Assembly: GCA_034509425.1 (NCBI GenBank)
Contig: JAVTVJ010000981.1
Span: forward strand, 62,001-126,000
DNA from: Eopsaltria australis
Lineage: Eukaryota; Chordata; Aves; Passeriformes; Petroicidae
DNA: 64,000 bases
Direction of reading: 5' to 3'
Numbering within the stretch: position 1 is the first letter of the stretch; each line of letters begins with the position of its first letter. Below are positions 25,231-39,747 of the stretch, in pieces. The notes below the pieces were generated by a model that had not been told where the DNA came from, made no database searches, and worked only from the letters and a program-made list of their open reading frames with translations. Position numbers and translations under genes: made by a program.

Positions 25231-25430
25231 GAATTTCTTCACAGAACGGGTTGTTAAACACTGGAAGGGGCTGCCCAGGGAGGTTTGGAGTTCCCATCCC
25301 TGGAGGTGTCCAAGGAAGGGCTAGAGGTGGCATTCAGTGCTCTGGGTTGGGGACAAGGTGGGGATTGGGCACAGGATGGACTCAATGGTCTGGAAGGGCT
25401 TTTCCAACCTGACCCTGGGATTCTGTTGAC
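25231..25430 (+). mobile_element. CR1 LINE fragment, 3' end
   Basis: Classic CR1 tail words in order: ACACTGGAAGGGGCTGCCCA, GGGAGGTTTGGAGT, CCCATCCCTGGAGGTGTCCA, AGTGCTCTGGGTTGGGGACA, GGTCTGGAAGGGCTTTTCCA, then GGGATTCTGTTGAC at the terminal repeat position. It is a plus-orientation, 5'-truncated copy. Its subtype differs from the copy at 20.7 kb. Confidence 0.95.
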
Positions 25431-26834
25431 CATTCCATGGGGAAATTATGAAACTTGATTATACAGATCAGTGCTATTATGCAACTGAAAAATATGTTCA
25501 TATTTCCATCATGAAAACAAACACTGCCAACAACTCCTCAGGGATGAATCTTGGGAAGCACCAGATAGACTTCAGGCCCACAAGGTGATTACTTGGATGT
25601 TTCCGACAATTTCGTGCCTAAGGGCTGCAATTGTGAACCAGAACTGGTGCCAGAGCTGGTGCTGCTGCTAAGGGCCTCAGATCTGCAGCAGCTGTAATAG
25701 TGTTTTTTCTGTGTCCTACTATCTGGGAAACACAGAATAATTTCACAAATGAAATTAGAAAAAAAAAAAAAAAACCAACCCTAAACACATGCAATAAACT
25801 TAAGAAAAATCAAGCTCTTGTAAAAGAAATAAAATTTAAACTCTACTCAATTGCACCACAGTTGCATATAGAACACATTTATTTCTCAGGCTTCTAATGC
25901 CTACTGCAGGCTCTCCAAATGATCAGCTTTTGTTTATGTATTTGCTTTCAATATATAACCGTATACATAGGTTATATACAGGGCTTACCTGCAAGAAGGC
26001 CCAGTATTTGCAAATAAAAAAAAAGACCATCCCCATCACTTTAAATCACTACAGAAAAGCTCAGACATCTTTTCCAGATCAAATAGGAGGATTCACAGCT
26101 GATTTCATTACAATTCTGTTAGGGACAAACATCCAGCATTCTAGAACTAGTAAATTGTGTACCCAATTATCACTCGTAAAGTTCAAGGGGCTGCATTTAA
26201 ATGAAGATTATGAAAATGAAAGGGACTCAAAATCTCTTTCTGACTAGAGAAGTGAGCATTGAAAGTGATAGTTTTCCAGGGAAAGCATTTCCAAAAATAT
26301 TAAGTCTTACCAAGTGTGGTTTTAATAAAGATCTAAAGATTGCCAAGTTTTTTTGTTGCTTTTACTCACTCCCACCCCATGACAGAGTAACCTACAAGAT
26401 GCAAAAAAGGCAGAGAAACAAAGATTTTCAATAGGAGTGGCTTTGTGCATGAATGAGAAAGGAGGGAATATATATTAAGGGGGAGAAGAGAAAAAAAAAG
26501 GAGAAAAAAATTTTAAAAAAGAAAGCAATAAAAAGAAACAAGCAACCCAAACAACAGTGGAAGTTAAAAGCATTAGAAAAAGCTTGCCTCTAAATGGGGA
26601 GCAGACACTGAAGAAAGAAAAGTTTGGGCATGCTGAAGCACTGTAATTTATGGAAAATTGCAACTAGGAAGGTTCCCTAAGTGCAACCCCACACCCTTGT
26701 GAACCAGCATATCCAGAAACCTTTTTCTTCCTTGATACTTCTGGGGCAAGTTCCCTCTCCCAGAGCACACAGTGACCAACACATCAACCTTAAGTCACAG
26801 CTACAGAATTTCCGCCTTTTATGTTTGTATTCTA
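25431..26834. other. Gene-free stretch
   Basis: No gene is recognisable. It holds an A16 run (25759) and a purine- and A-rich section at about 26.45-26.54 kb. Confidence 0.4.
25759..25774. repeat. A16 homopolymer
   Basis: Sixteen consecutive A bases. No LINE or retropseudogene body is recognisable upstream, so I do not call it a retroposon tail. Confidence 0.85.
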
Positions 26835-26998
26835 CCCAGAGAAGCTGTGGCTGCCCCATCCCTGAGAGTGCCCAAGGCCAGGTTGGACAGGGCTTGGAGC
26901 AACCTGGGATAGTGGAAGGTATCCCTGCCCATGGCAGGGGGTGGAATGAGATGAGCTTTAAGGGCCCTCCCAACGGAAACCATTCCTGAACAGTTCTA
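26835..26998 (+). mobile_element. CR1 LINE fragment, 3' end
   Basis: CCCAGAGAAGCTGTGGCTGC, CCCATCCCTGAGAGTGCCCA, AGGCCAGGTTGGACAGGGCT, TGGAGCAACCTGGGATAGTG, ATCCCTGCCCATGGCAGGGG and TTTAAGGGCCCTCCCAACGG follow CR1 tail order. It is in plus orientation and of the same subtype as the copy at 20.7 kb, but without the GGGAT expansion. Confidence 0.93.
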
Positions 26999-29900
26999 GG
27001 GATGGAGAACCACAGCTCCCTGTTATCATGTTAATTCTAAACAAACAGTGTGCCACAATCTGAAGTTCCACACAGGAACAGAACTTACACTTCATGCCTA
27101 GAATAGAATTTTGAAATGGTCAGATGGGTTAAAAGTGACCCATTGCGCAAACCACTAACTAAAATAATGTTTCCAAATACATCTTTAGGCTGAAGTTTGA
27201 AACCAGTAAGTCATGTTCATCAGCAATCTCAATCCCAGTGCCTGATTCCCAAATGATTTCCCAACACTGCTTCCAAAGCAGAAAAAACACAGGAATATGT
27301 ATTAAAAAGAGGATCAAATAAAAATCACTTGGCATAATTTTACTATCATAGCCAGGAGAAAGACAAGTGAAGAAGGAAAATGGCTACAAATATTCTTGAT
27401 TTAAGTACACAGCAGAGAAACTGATGGATTTGATGCATTCAGCAATATAACCTGTCTCTAACAAAATCTACTCCAAAAACATTCCTGGGGCAGCAAAAGT
27501 AATGTTTGAGCCCCTTTGGAGATTGAAGGAGGTTTTCTCAGTTGGAAGGAAGCAGTAGCAGGGCTGAGCTCAGACACTGGTGCAGCTGAGGACTCTGCCT
27601 GCCAGGACAAAGCACAGAGCCCAGCCCAGCTCAAGAGAAGAAGCAACAATGTCAGGGCTGGCATGGAATCCTGGATCACCTGAGTTGTACCAGGCAGTGT
27701 TTGCCCTCGGGAAGATTCACAAAGAAGTGCACAAAGTGCTATGCACATGAGCCAATGTGGTGCATCAGCCTTGTCTGCCTCCAGTCCTGTCACACAGCCC
27801 ATCTACTGGCATAGGATTTCCTTTTTATCTAAACTAAAGCTTTTAAAGCAGACTAATGCAAATGTTATCCTTGCTGTGGTTGGATTTCTGGGCATGAGAC
27901 ACAATAAGCAGTGATTTAGCCACAGATCTCAAAATCTTTACAGATTTCCTGTCGAGTGATGCAGTACTTAATTTAGCCCTATAAATTGTACCACAATTGG
28001 TGGACTATATATGAGAGTATTACAAGTAATCACACTCAGGAGAATTACTTTGGATCACACTCCTGGTCACAATCAAAGAGACGGAATTCCTGTTCTGCTC
28101 CTTCAGAACTATTGCTACCATATAAACTCAGCCTCTCAGTTTTCATGCCAAACTTACTGTAGTCAACAATGAAAGCAAAACCCATATTTGTGCTGGACAG
28201 ATTCTGCTCTTTCTTGTGACTTGATCTAGATGCAAGGGGTTCAGAAATAATAGGGATAATAGGAACAAAATAATAGGAATAATAACAACAAAAATAATAA
28301 TAATTTTAAAATAATAATTTGAAAATAATAATATCATCATCAAATAATCCTGTTGAATATTTAAGCCAGCAACCATCTCCTTAAAAATTTCTCCTGGGTG
28401 TCTCACAGTGCATGTAATTAAGAACCTTTAAAAAAATTATCCAGATTTTCAAATTAAGTTTCTGTAAGTTTAGATATGTTTTTATTATTGTTGAATATTA
28501 TAGCACTCCAACAGGAAAAAGAAAACAAAGGAAGAACAGAGAGGGAGAGGAAAAAAGATAAACTAGAGCTTCCAAAAAGGAGAAAACATTGCTCTTCTCC
28601 CAGTGCTTCTTTACAGAAAGGCTGATGAAATTAAGCAATATACAGCCCATGCATTCCAACAGTCTTGAAATGCCACTTTAAAATAAGCTAAGAAAAAAAG
28701 AAAAATCCAATAAAGTAATAAAAAAAGCCCATATTACTGAGAGACTAATTTTGTTTTCGCATTTGGAGTTGCGAGCTCCTGCTTTATGTGACATTTGAGG
28801 ACTCAAACAGATTATTTCAGTGTTTTCCAGCATCCTCAGAAGCCTGTGTTCCTCCACCTTCTCCCTTGCACAACGCTCTTCACACTTGGAGCTAATCAAA
28901 AGAAATTTCTGGGATCTTCACTTCCATTTTTAGTGCTGGCCTAGTTAAAAAAACAAAGGGAACCCAGCAATAAATAGTGAAACAGGCTCCTCTTTTTCTG
29001 TTGAAAGAGTAAAGGGAAAGAATCTCTCTGTTCCTCCTTGATCAGATTATTGAGACAAACAGGCTCTTCAAGAGCTGTTAGCAATGCACCCAGCCTGGTG
29101 TGGAGTCTGGAGGGAAAGCAGACGGGGAAGAAAGCCATCCTGGAGCTGAAATGCATTCAGTGCAGCACCAAAGCACACAACCACGGCATTCCTGGGAAGT
29201 GCTGGTGGGACACCTTGGCTATGACTGAACTTCTGGACATCTGCCCAATTCACTTTGGGTGGATTCAGTTAAATTCTCTGTGTGTGACTTCCTGAACAAG
29301 CAGGTACCTGTCAGACTGTCACAGTTTATTTTTAAAGTCCATGAACTTGCAAGAGGGAGATTTTCAGAACCCTCAGTTACTCTCAACACCCTGATCAATT
29401 TTCCCAGTGATTGAGGATGAATGACTGATAAAAAACCTTGACAGGTCACATGGAGGCAGCTGGCCTGGAGCAAGTGAAGCCTTGGAGAAAAGGAACTGCA
29501 TAGGCACCACCAGGTCCTCCCCATGGAAATAAGTGAAGACCCGACTCTGCCTGGATATGCACTGTCCTGAATCTTCCTTTTCCATAAGAACCAGCTTGCT
29601 TTATGCCAGTGTACATCCAAGATGACTGAAATAAAGACTGAGTGACAAATTAACGAGAACACAAAAACTTGGGAAATACATCAAGAACAGATTCCATCAT
29701 CATAGGATTTCACCTGCTCACCACAGTGGGATCAGGTACAGAGATCAGACACTCTGCAAGTAAAACAGTCTGCATCTGATTTCTTGGGCAAACTCTGTTT
29801 CACAATGACAACTGGAGGATTTCAGCATTCTGGAAGAGACCAAACTGAGGCTTCTGAAGACAGATTTGCTGAGCTGTTCCCAGTACCCTGAACTGCAGAT

Positions 29901-32900
29901 GAGAGGAGAGGCTGTGTGTGCTCAAATAACCCTGAGTGAAGGGGCCCAAACACTGCCAGGTGTCTCTTCTGCAGACAGAGCTGCCAAAGAAGTCAAGGAC
30001 TGTCCTACTCTACTCTGCAAATCATTGCAAACTGGAAAAATAACACCATGGACTTCCAAACCCATCCTGAGTGAAGGCACAGGAGTAAATGAGGTAACTA
30101 TCCCTGCATCAGTTCCAACAGGCCAGGACACCCTTTCCCTCCTGGCACAGCACAGCCCCTGTGCAGCACTCCCAGCTCTGCTGCAGCCATCCCCACCCCT
30201 TGTGCTCTCTTGCTCAAACTTCAGGGGTCTAAAATGCATTAATTACAATGTTAAATGAACCTGCACTTGAAAGGGGATAGGGGGAGGAAAAACTGATGTG
30301 CAGGTCCCCATGGCATCAGCCTGAAAGGACAGACTTTACAATTCTGTGATCATTTTACCAAGGCAGCTCTCCTGCCTCTGAAACATTTCTGCTGCAGCTT
30401 ATCTGATGTGCTCAGCATTTCTATTTATACAGATGTGACTCACCTTACAACTGCCTCACACAAGGTTCCTCTTCCACATTCCCTTCAAAAAACAACAGGA
30501 AAACACTGTGAAAGTAAGATCTCTTCCTAGAGTTCATCCCAAGTCGGTGACAGGGCTGTAAAGACAAGGTGATACACGACATTTGGAATGCTCAGAACTG
30601 CCACAGGGATCAGAGGTGAGCACAGAGGGGAACTGCTGGACCAGAAACTGTCACCCTGATCCCACCTGACACTGCCATATGCCCAGCCCTGCAAAAGCAG
30701 CAGGAATGGGAAGATCCAAACCTCATCTGCATTCAGAACATCATTTCAAAGGTGTCTTCATGGGCAGACATGTCACACAGTCATTCTTTTTACTGCAGTC
30801 CCTGAAGTGAACAGTTATGTTGCTTTTATTATTATATTGAGGACATTCATTTAAAATAAGAAAAATAAGGAAGAAAACAGTGAAGCTTGGCTGGAAAGTT
30901 GGGTAAATATGTCCCTAGATATCTCTCGTCTAAAGTCTGGGAAAAAACAGCTCTAATCTCCTCTGGTACTCCTTAGACTGGAAAAGAGAAACACTTGCAG
31001 ATGGTGTTCCTGGGGGGGTGTGGGAGGCAGGGAAAAATAATTTCTCCAGATTCAGCCTTCCTATAATGCATAAAGGTAAAGGGAATCTGATTGCTCTCAC
31101 TTCTTCAAATTCTACATTTTGGGGTTTTTTTTTTATCCACCCCTGGTTGCTTCCTTCTCCCAGTTCCCTGGATTCCCATCCACATGCTCCCTCTTCACTA
31201 CACCTCATCCCCTTCATCAAGGCAACACCATCCCAGGGCTGCAGCACCTCATCACCGAAGTCTCACAGTCCCCACTTCCCAAGAGCTCCTTAGCAGCTAT
31301 ACCAGGAGGGAATTTTACCTCTTTCCTCATCTGTGTAACATGGTCAGAAGAGCCAGACTGACTCACAGGCACCAAAATGGACATTCCAGAGAGTCAAGGA
31401 CTCTTGGATAGACATCCTTCCTCCCACACAGGACTGGGAACTGAGCTCGTGGGTTCAGCTTAACTCAAAATGGGAGTCACAAAAAGTCACAATGGAACAA
31501 TTTACAGGTTCATTATCAATATCAACTATCAGCAATAAGACTGATTTGATCAACAACTTCACACCAAAAAAGTAGTTCAGACAGAAATAAGCAGAACACT
31601 TTCCCATCCTGTCCTCTCCCATGTCCCAGCTCTGTCAATTAATTGCAGATGATCCTCATCTACAGCAATGTCTTTCGCTTAAAATTATTTAGTCTCAACT
31701 GCATTGCTGGTAAAACTCCCATGTTCTAATAAGAAAAGTGTTTTGTTTGTTTGCTTTAAAAGCCCAATACAAAAAGATCAGTTTCTTCCTTTATGCTGAT
31801 CTAATGCTCCAGTGGGCAAAGCTTAATAGCAATAACCTTCACTGGGAAGAGGCTGAGTTTTCTTCCCCAATTCCCCAGCTGTAAGTAATCCTGTGTCAAC
31901 CACTGAGAAAGAAGTGAAATCCAACTTGTGCTCCAAGTGAGCTGAAGTGTCAGCATTACTCAGTGAGGGCCCAGGTCACCAGGAGCCACTGAGAGCCCTT
32001 CAGTGCAGCTAACCAAGTACTGAAGTGCTGCTATGAAGTGAAAGACCAAGACAATCCCCTCTAAACAAACCGTTTCTCCTGCTCCCAGTGTGTTATAGTG
32101 TCAAATACAGTTTTCTTGGATGCTGAGACTCCACCATCAGGCCACCCTGGAAGAATTCAAGGTGAGCTCTCCCATTTCAGCCCTGCCAGGTACTGTTGCT
32201 AAGCACATTTTAAAGGAATTCATCCACAGATACATCACAAAACAATCCAATATGGACACCAAAGCAGCCCAGACCTACAGGAATAGGAAGGAAATGGCTG
32301 TCCAGCAACTCTCACTCCTGTGTTTTCCAGCAGGATGGAGCAGAATTAAAGCTCTGACATCACCAGAGCTATAAAGGAACCAGGAGGTGCTGCAGTTACC
32401 TGCAGACTCATTCAGACCACAGGATGACTGTTCTGGTGTAGAAACTGCAGAGGATGACCTTGGATTTCCTCCTGAGGTGAAATCCCATTTGAGCATGCCT
32501 CATCTCACAGCCGCTTCAGCATTCCCAATGCCATCACTCAGATGTCCTTGGCTTCCATGGGCAAGTCGCTATGAATGGAAATGGAACCAGGACAGAGGCT
32601 GTTGAACACCATTTTTGCTTTGCTGCTGCCTAATTAGATGATGCTGACTAATCCTCTGCATTACTTCACAGTGAAAGGAACCCAGCAGGAGTGTTAGGAT
32701 GGGTTTGAAAGAGCTAAAAGCCATGAATTATTTCCTTTTACAGAGAGTATTTCACTTGTACAAGTTGCTTCCATCAAGTGCTCCTTTCTGAGATTGTATT
32801 CCCACAAAATGTCTCTGTGGCCTCCAGTGTGGTAAGTTCAAAGAACAGCAGACAGAAACAGAAAACTGAAGAGAAAAAAGCTGGATGCATTCCCCTGAAA

Positions 32901-33567
32901 TATTTTCCATATTGAACCAACTACAACAAGAAACGCTTTGCAGGACTGGCCTCTTGACCTACCATTAAACAGGGACTATAAATTTCAGTTCTCCTCTTGC
33001 AAAACTGTAGATCTGTGGCTAATGTACCTATAATGCAGCCCCAGAGCAAATTCACAGAGAGCAGCTCGCAGGTTTAGAGTGGGACATGCACAAGCACCCC
33101 TTGCAAAGCTCAGCCCCACACTTGTAGAGTCCTGTTGGGCTGAGAGAACCTCAACAGACTTAGCACTGCCAGAAATTTAAACCTAAAATGTTCTGATTAC
33201 CTTTGTTTCCTTGGAGATTCTGCTACACCACAGCTGCAAAAGCCACAAGGTGAAAAGAAAGGCCACAGACTGAAATATTCAAGGATGGGAAATCTTTTAT
33301 AATAAATTTTTTTAAAGCTTTAACAGGATGACATCATCAGCTACCTCATTAGCTGAGCTGGTTCCTATGGCAAGGAGATTTAAACTGCTCAAGCCTTCTT
33401 TTTTTCTTCAGGCTTAGCTTGGTAAGTGATAATCCATAGAAAACACAGCAGTGCTACTGGAAAGACAGGGGAAACAACAGCTTAGTCACTCAGGGTGTAG
33501 GACAGCTGTGGTTAGGAACTAACAGTGCTCTACAGCCATGGTGAGTATGGAAAGCATTCCCCATTTT
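26999..33567. other. Gene-free stretch
   Basis: No supportable exon. Modest open frames occur near 29.2-29.7 and 29.87-30.26 kb but resemble nothing known. An AAT-rich imperfect repeat is at 28.25 kb and a T10 run at 31125-31134. Confidence 0.4.
28245..28347. repeat. (AAT)n-like AT-rich repeat
   Basis: About 100 bases dominated by AATAATA units interrupted by GGA, ACA and TTT. It is an imperfect trinucleotide microsatellite. Confidence 0.8.
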
Positions 33568-33703
33568 CACAGAATCACAGAATATCCTAGTTGGAAGGGA
33601 CCCACAAGGACCACTGAGTTCAACTCCTGGCCCTGCCCAGACATCCCAACAATCCCACTCTGTCCCTGAGAGCATTGTCCAAATGCTCCTGGAGCTCTGG
33701 CAG
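33568..33703 (-). mobile_element. CR1 LINE fragment, 3' end, minus strand
   Basis: It opens with CACAGAATCACAGAATATCC, the inverted terminal ATTCTGTGATTCTG repeat of CR1, then TAGTTGGAAGGGACCCACAA and GGACCACTGAGTTCAACTCC, the inverted tail. Later words (CCCACTCTGTCCCTGAGAGC) match the inner tail. The element is therefore on the minus strand, with its 3' end at 33568. Confidence 0.93.
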
Positions 33704-36700
33704 TTCAGAGCAGAATGTGATGTCAGCAAAGGAAAACAAATGCACTTTGTTGGTGAGTTTTCAATAAAACTTAAAGTATAATGACCTCAATGCCCCAGTG
33801 TTTTACTTTTTGTGATGCAGATTTCCCCAAATTATTCAAGAGTAGACAGAGCTTTAACTCAAAGCCCAACTTCCTCTGTGACTTGAGATACATCAAAACC
33901 AGCCCCCATCGCCCAGGATGGACAAGACTGAAGAACATTCATAATGCACTTCTGGTGCTGGTCACTGGGAGAAATTCTACCCTCTCCAGTCAGGAGCTCA
34001 AGGCCTCCCACACGATATCAGCCTCCTATCAGCTGCAAGTGAAAGGCTGGGGTGTGGGCTGTGTTCCTCAGGTTCCTCCATGTGCATCGTAACCTCTATT
34101 AGAAAGTACCTCTTAAGAAAAAACAGAATTTGAACCACAGTTTTATCCTTCAAAATAACTGCACACAAACATCCTCCTGCCCAACAACACAGCTTCTGCA
34201 AGTTTCCCAAGGTCAAATGTGCTCCTTTCTTTAGTGACAAAACCAGGTCAGTTCAACTGCGACTTCACCTCCTCACCCATAGCAGATCCCCCCAGGATGT
34301 GCCAGAGCTGCACCACTCACTGGGAGGGCAGGTTTTTAGTCTCAGCCTTACCTGAGCACAGAAGTTAGCTAAATATTCTGTTACCAATTACACAGAAATT
34401 TGAGTCAGTGATGGAGGAGAGAAGAGGAGGAAAAAGCTGGGTTTACAGAGCACCCAGGTTTGTGCAAGGTAAAGAATAAAACCTCTTCTACTTACACTGC
34501 AGCCACACTTGGTCAGGAAGCAGAATGACTAAGCTCAGTTCCACACTCATTTTCAAAGTAATTTGCTTTTCAAAAAGCTTCCCAGGTGTACCTGCAGATC
34601 AGTCCCTACTGCACGTACCCTTTTAGATCTCGTGGTTTTACTGGCAGATGATTTTACAAGTGCCTAGTGCAATAATGCTCCAAAAAATGTAATGCCTAAA
34701 TATTCCTGCATACAATTAAACTAATAATTAGTTCCCATCAAGGACATGCATGCAGGAATGTGGAACAATAGCTGAACGTTGGAAGTGTGCAGGCATTCAT
34801 TAAGTCACTACATAAATGCAGGAAGATGCGCTGCTGGAAATAACTTTTGCTCAAGGTCACTGGTGAAGTTGTTTTAATGTAATTAATTCAGTAGCATTCA
34901 GAATAATAAAAACTGGCATAAAGCAATAATTCAGCTGAAGGACAACAAGCAGCCAAGGACTGTGTATCATCCATAAACAAAACCATGACAGAGCTGGCAG
35001 TGCTATGCTGGGATAGGGTTAACCAGCCCCTGCTGACTCACCAGGCAGCTCTGCCACCATCCCTTCCAAACAGGGGGCACAGCAAACGTCCCCTGAAAGT
35101 CAGGACCCAAAATGGAATTCCAAGGGGGAAAAAGAAAGGAATTCAGTAAGTTTAGTGCTAGATGTTCTCTATTTTAGTAAATAGCATGTCTTTCCCCTTG
35201 GTATTTGGATAATGTGACAACACTGAGAAAGAATTTTGGTTGGTCTCAAATGAATAGGAGCAAGAAACCATTTCAGCCTCTCCTGGTAAAGACAGAAGGC
35301 TCAACAGTCTCACACCCTCCTTCTTTCCTTCCAAGGAATCTTGTTATTTTGTTGTCCAGCCAGCAGACCCACCATGGCAGACAGGAGGAAGATGGGAAAG
35401 CAGCAGGGGAGGATCAAACACCTCCGAATGGACTTCAGGCCCAACCAAACAGATTTAATCATTTTCAGCACATTTTATTCCAAACAGCATGTGACCTATT
35501 TTAGGCTTCACTCTGAGCTGACTATAATTAACTGCGATTTGTACAGATTTCAATTTAATACATGAACTGGCTTGCTAAAAAAAATAAAATAAAGCAGGGC
35601 AATTTCCAAAGTTAAAAAAAGTCAGAAACCCATTTTTAAGTTCAAACATCAGACAAAAATACACTGCATATTGGCACTATATAATAATCTTTCCAACACA
35701 ATTCCAAGGTAAATATTTTAGAGGCTTTTATAGTGTCTCAAACTTAGCACAAGGACAGAACGTGATTTCATAGACTGAAAAACTCAACTTCCCTTTAATA
35801 AAAATGCAATTAATATTTGCTTTCTTAGCAGCAGTGGAGGCTTGTATTTCAGAATTTGGCTGGGTTTGGGGTTTTTTGCTGTGACATAAAGCACAATTGT
35901 GTTTAGGTTCAAATGAGATCTCCAGCTCTGGTGAGACCTGTCCTTATTTCCCATCTTCAATTTTCTTCTCTCCTATTTCATTACTCAAGAAAACACCACC
36001 ATTGCCAGCCTCCCTTTCCACTGCCACCCCCAGTGTCACACAAAATTCCCAGTAGTAAAGATAAAGAGAAGAAAGCTCTGTTTCAGAACTTCATGTGGAC
36101 ACTCCCCAGGGAAAAAACCCACAAGAATAAATTCTTACTCATTTATATCCAGGCCTCTCTTTTTTTCCTCTCTCCCAGGCACTCTTATCTATGCTACAGA
36201 ATTTTCTCTGCTGTAGGTGAGTTATTACAAAATCCCTTTTATAAACAATATGGCAAAGAAAAACAAGAACCCCACAAGATTTTGAATCAGAACTTGACAT
36301 ACTGTACAGCTCCAAATGGGTAAATCTATCTACCCTGCACTTCCCTTTTGCTACTTTAACTGCATTTCCGTGCTTTGCATCCCTCCTTTGTTGGAAACTT
36401 TTATTTTTCTGGTAACTTCTGAGACAGACAGCAGTTCGGGGAGCAAAGAATAAACCTGTGAAATTTTTGGTAAGGGAGGAAACCAAGAAAAACTTCCAAT
36501 GCCCTTATCTGTATCATCACCTGCATAACATCTTTCTCTCCAGCACATCTCTCCAGTGGAGGCAGCCACATCTGCCTTGGACTTCAGCATCAGGCTATTG
36601 CCAAAGATTTCCTGACTAATGCTGCAAAGCCTGGCTGTGAGTTAAGCTGCAGTGACTTCAATTGGAAAGCAAGTCTGATAGTTTTGCAGTGCTGTCTGGC

Positions 36701-39651
36701 AAGTCAGGAAAGAGATGAAGGATGGAAAGAGTGACGGAAATGGAATTAAGAAGTAGTAGATGAGGTGACATTCGAGAAGAGAGACTATAAAAGCCATGAC
36801 ACTATTCTGACTTGACACACTTCAGATAATGTGACTTCAAGCCTACAGAGCATAAACAGTCACTGATGATGTAAAAACAGAGTTAGGAGTACTTGGAAGT
36901 ATTAACTTTCCCTGGGCAACTGTCATTCCTACAGCCCAGACAGAATTTTTTTGCCTCTCTGCAAGTTAAATGGCACCATTTTGCTTTTGGCTTCCAAGAA
37001 AACTTTGTTCTAATTCAGAACACTCCCTCGCAGAGCAGAGTGAGGTCCCAGCACCACAGTAAATGAATAAATGCAGCAACGGCAGATGCAACTTCCACCT
37101 GGCAAGGCTGCTCAGAAAATTTTGAATTCATTCAAACAAGAGAAGGCAACGTCCAGCCAAAATCATCATGAAGAGGAGGAGAAACAGAAACATAACCCAA
37201 ACTCACCAGTGGAGTATAAAGTATGAGCACAAGAGCATTGCAGAAGTGTAAGAGGGTTGGGCTCCAAAGCATCCACATCTCTGTGGTTCTGAGCTGTGCT
37301 CCCTACCAGCAACACAGAACCACTCAGGTGGGAAAACACCACCGGGACGTGCCTGAAAGTGCCAGAGGATGTGTACAAAAAGGCACCAAGCTCTGGTACT
37401 CCACAGAATAAGTGAACTTCCAGCACACTGCAAGTGCAGAGAAGCTGCAACGAATGATTCAATGAGTGCCAGGGCAGGAACAGCTGGATGATCCCAGATG
37501 TGCCCTAATTCCCACTCCTTCCTTGTCCCTTGCAGCAACTTCAGACCATAAGAGAGGATCTTCCCCAAAGCTCCAGAGCTGTCCCAGCAGTTCACCTGTT
37601 TCTGCTTCCACATCAGCCCTCTTAGACAGGGAGTAACCATGGGCTGGCTGAAGTGTCCCCCAAACATCCACTCACAGCAGAAATGTCACCCCAAACAAAT
37701 GAGAGGGAGCAGAGAGCAATAACACAAAAACATCAGGAAAGAAGTACAGCACCAGAACAAGAAAAGAAACTCCAAGTAAAGCAAAAAAGGATCCAGAGAT
37801 AGGAACTGAGGACTGTGCACCACAACATACTTGGTGTGGGTGCTTGTAGAGGGGTAGAAGGTGGGGCAGAATCATCCTTTTCTTGAAAAGGCTATGATTG
37901 GGCTTTATCAAGAGTGAATAGTATTAATTGTTTACACCTGCAGCAATCCCTGTCACCACCACTTTCTATTACTCCTCTTTGGTTTCCAATATTTCCTGCT
38001 GTGGTGGCAGCTATTCCTTACCCTAAACAAGAAGGAGTATTTCTATTCCTGACTGTTTCTTATTTGTGCACTCAACCCACCACTCCCAAAAACAGGGCTT
38101 GTCATAGAGGTGTTTAGCAAAGAACAGTGACAATTGAAAAGGACCCCACTGAAGACAGCGTGGGGATTTTGGCCTTCTAGAAGCAGCCAGCAAGAAAAAA
38201 AGTTTATTTTAAAGATAGCAGCTATTAAAAACATCTCTGGCCTTCAGAGTTTGAATCATCAGAGTTTTGCCTTTCTGACAGTTGACCAAACTAGTGCTGC
38301 CTGTTCCAAATTCCAGCTACCCCCTTTATCTCAATCAAGATAAGATTTTTATCTTGCCAACCTTTAAAACTGATACCCACATAAATGCTTTTTCATCCAA
38401 GTCAAATGAGTTTCCAGATGTTTTTGGGGGCTGTAGAGATTTACATACCACGTAACAGTGACGGCACTGCAGGACTGGGACAACAGACAGACAAAAGAGC
38501 AGTGCCACTAATTCTTTAACATACTATAGGTATGTTTAAGGAAGGCAGAGGGGTATCCTTTTTGAACATCCCAGAAAAACATGCTCTTCCAAACTGATCA
38601 TGTGGCTCTCAACAAGCTTCGTATTTTGCCCAACCAAAACACAAGCCATGCTGACCGCATCACTGAAACGTGGCTGGAAAATGGAAAACATTCCCCTTCA
38701 CAAATGCACTCCCAGGAAATAAATAATCACTCATTAAACACAGAAACACAAACAATGGCATTGCCCTGTTCAGAGCTGGTTTGACTTGTCTCAGTTTAGG
38801 GTTTCTTTCTAAATCAAGTTTATCAGCTGAACTCTCAGTAACTACGGACGGCTCCCTGCACATTCTTAGTACCTGGAGCTGCCTGGTAACTCAAGAGCCT
38901 GAAGCTCTCTGACGTACTCACTCTTTTGAAGAAAAGAGACTGTTTAGAGGGAAGTGCAAAGAAAAATGTGCAGCTTCCCAATCCTAGAATAGACATTGTA
39001 AAATCAATGGAGTCAACAACAACAGCAGTAACATGACACTTCAGTCCTCCTGGAGAATTCCGCTATTTCAACTTAAAATGCTAAGAAGATCTGCCCGTTC
39101 TCCCAAAAGTCCAACTTGGTCTTGAATTTTGAAGGGGAAAACCCCAACCAACCAACCACTGATAGTACAAACACATCCCACCCCAGCATGGGAAATAAAT
39201 ACTAAGTAAAGTTAAAGCCTTGGCTTAATCTTTGTTCCACTTGCCCAGTACAAGCAAAGGAGTTATAAAGCCATCTTCGCTGAACTTTGGCCCCTGAGAT
39301 ACAGGAATACACGTTAGAAATGACTGAACAATCATCATTCACCCACTGCCTTTTATCTTCAGCTCTGCCTAAGCTTTGCATTAAGTTTCAAGGCAAAACA
39401 AGTTCTTGCCCCAACAGGCCCAGCTTATCCAGAGACTCCTCCTCTGTGTTTCTCTGTGCCAGCTTCCTCGGGAGTATTCGGGATTCAGAGAAGCAAAAAG
39501 CACCAAGCACGGTCATTTTCAAAGCATTTCATGCGTTTCAAGGAGCGAGGTGGCCGATCCTGGCAGTCTCCAGCAGGGAACAGCCTTCCTGAGATGCTGC
39601 TTCTGTGCAAAGCATCCGAACACCTCCTGCTCTGTTCACTGGGACACAGCT

Positions 39652-39747
39652 CTGGGGAGAAGGGGGCGAGAAGGGGGGAACAAAAGGAGGGGAGGGAGAA
39701 AAAGGGGGGGAAAACAGGGAAAATAGAAGAAAAGGGAAGAGGGGGAA
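39652..39747. repeat. Homopurine G/A tract
   Basis: Almost uninterrupted purines on the plus strand, with G runs of three to seven (GGGGG, GGGGGG, GGGG, GGGGGGG, GGG) separated by A-rich spacers. It is capable on paper of quadruplex or triplex (H-DNA) folding. Confidence 0.85.
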
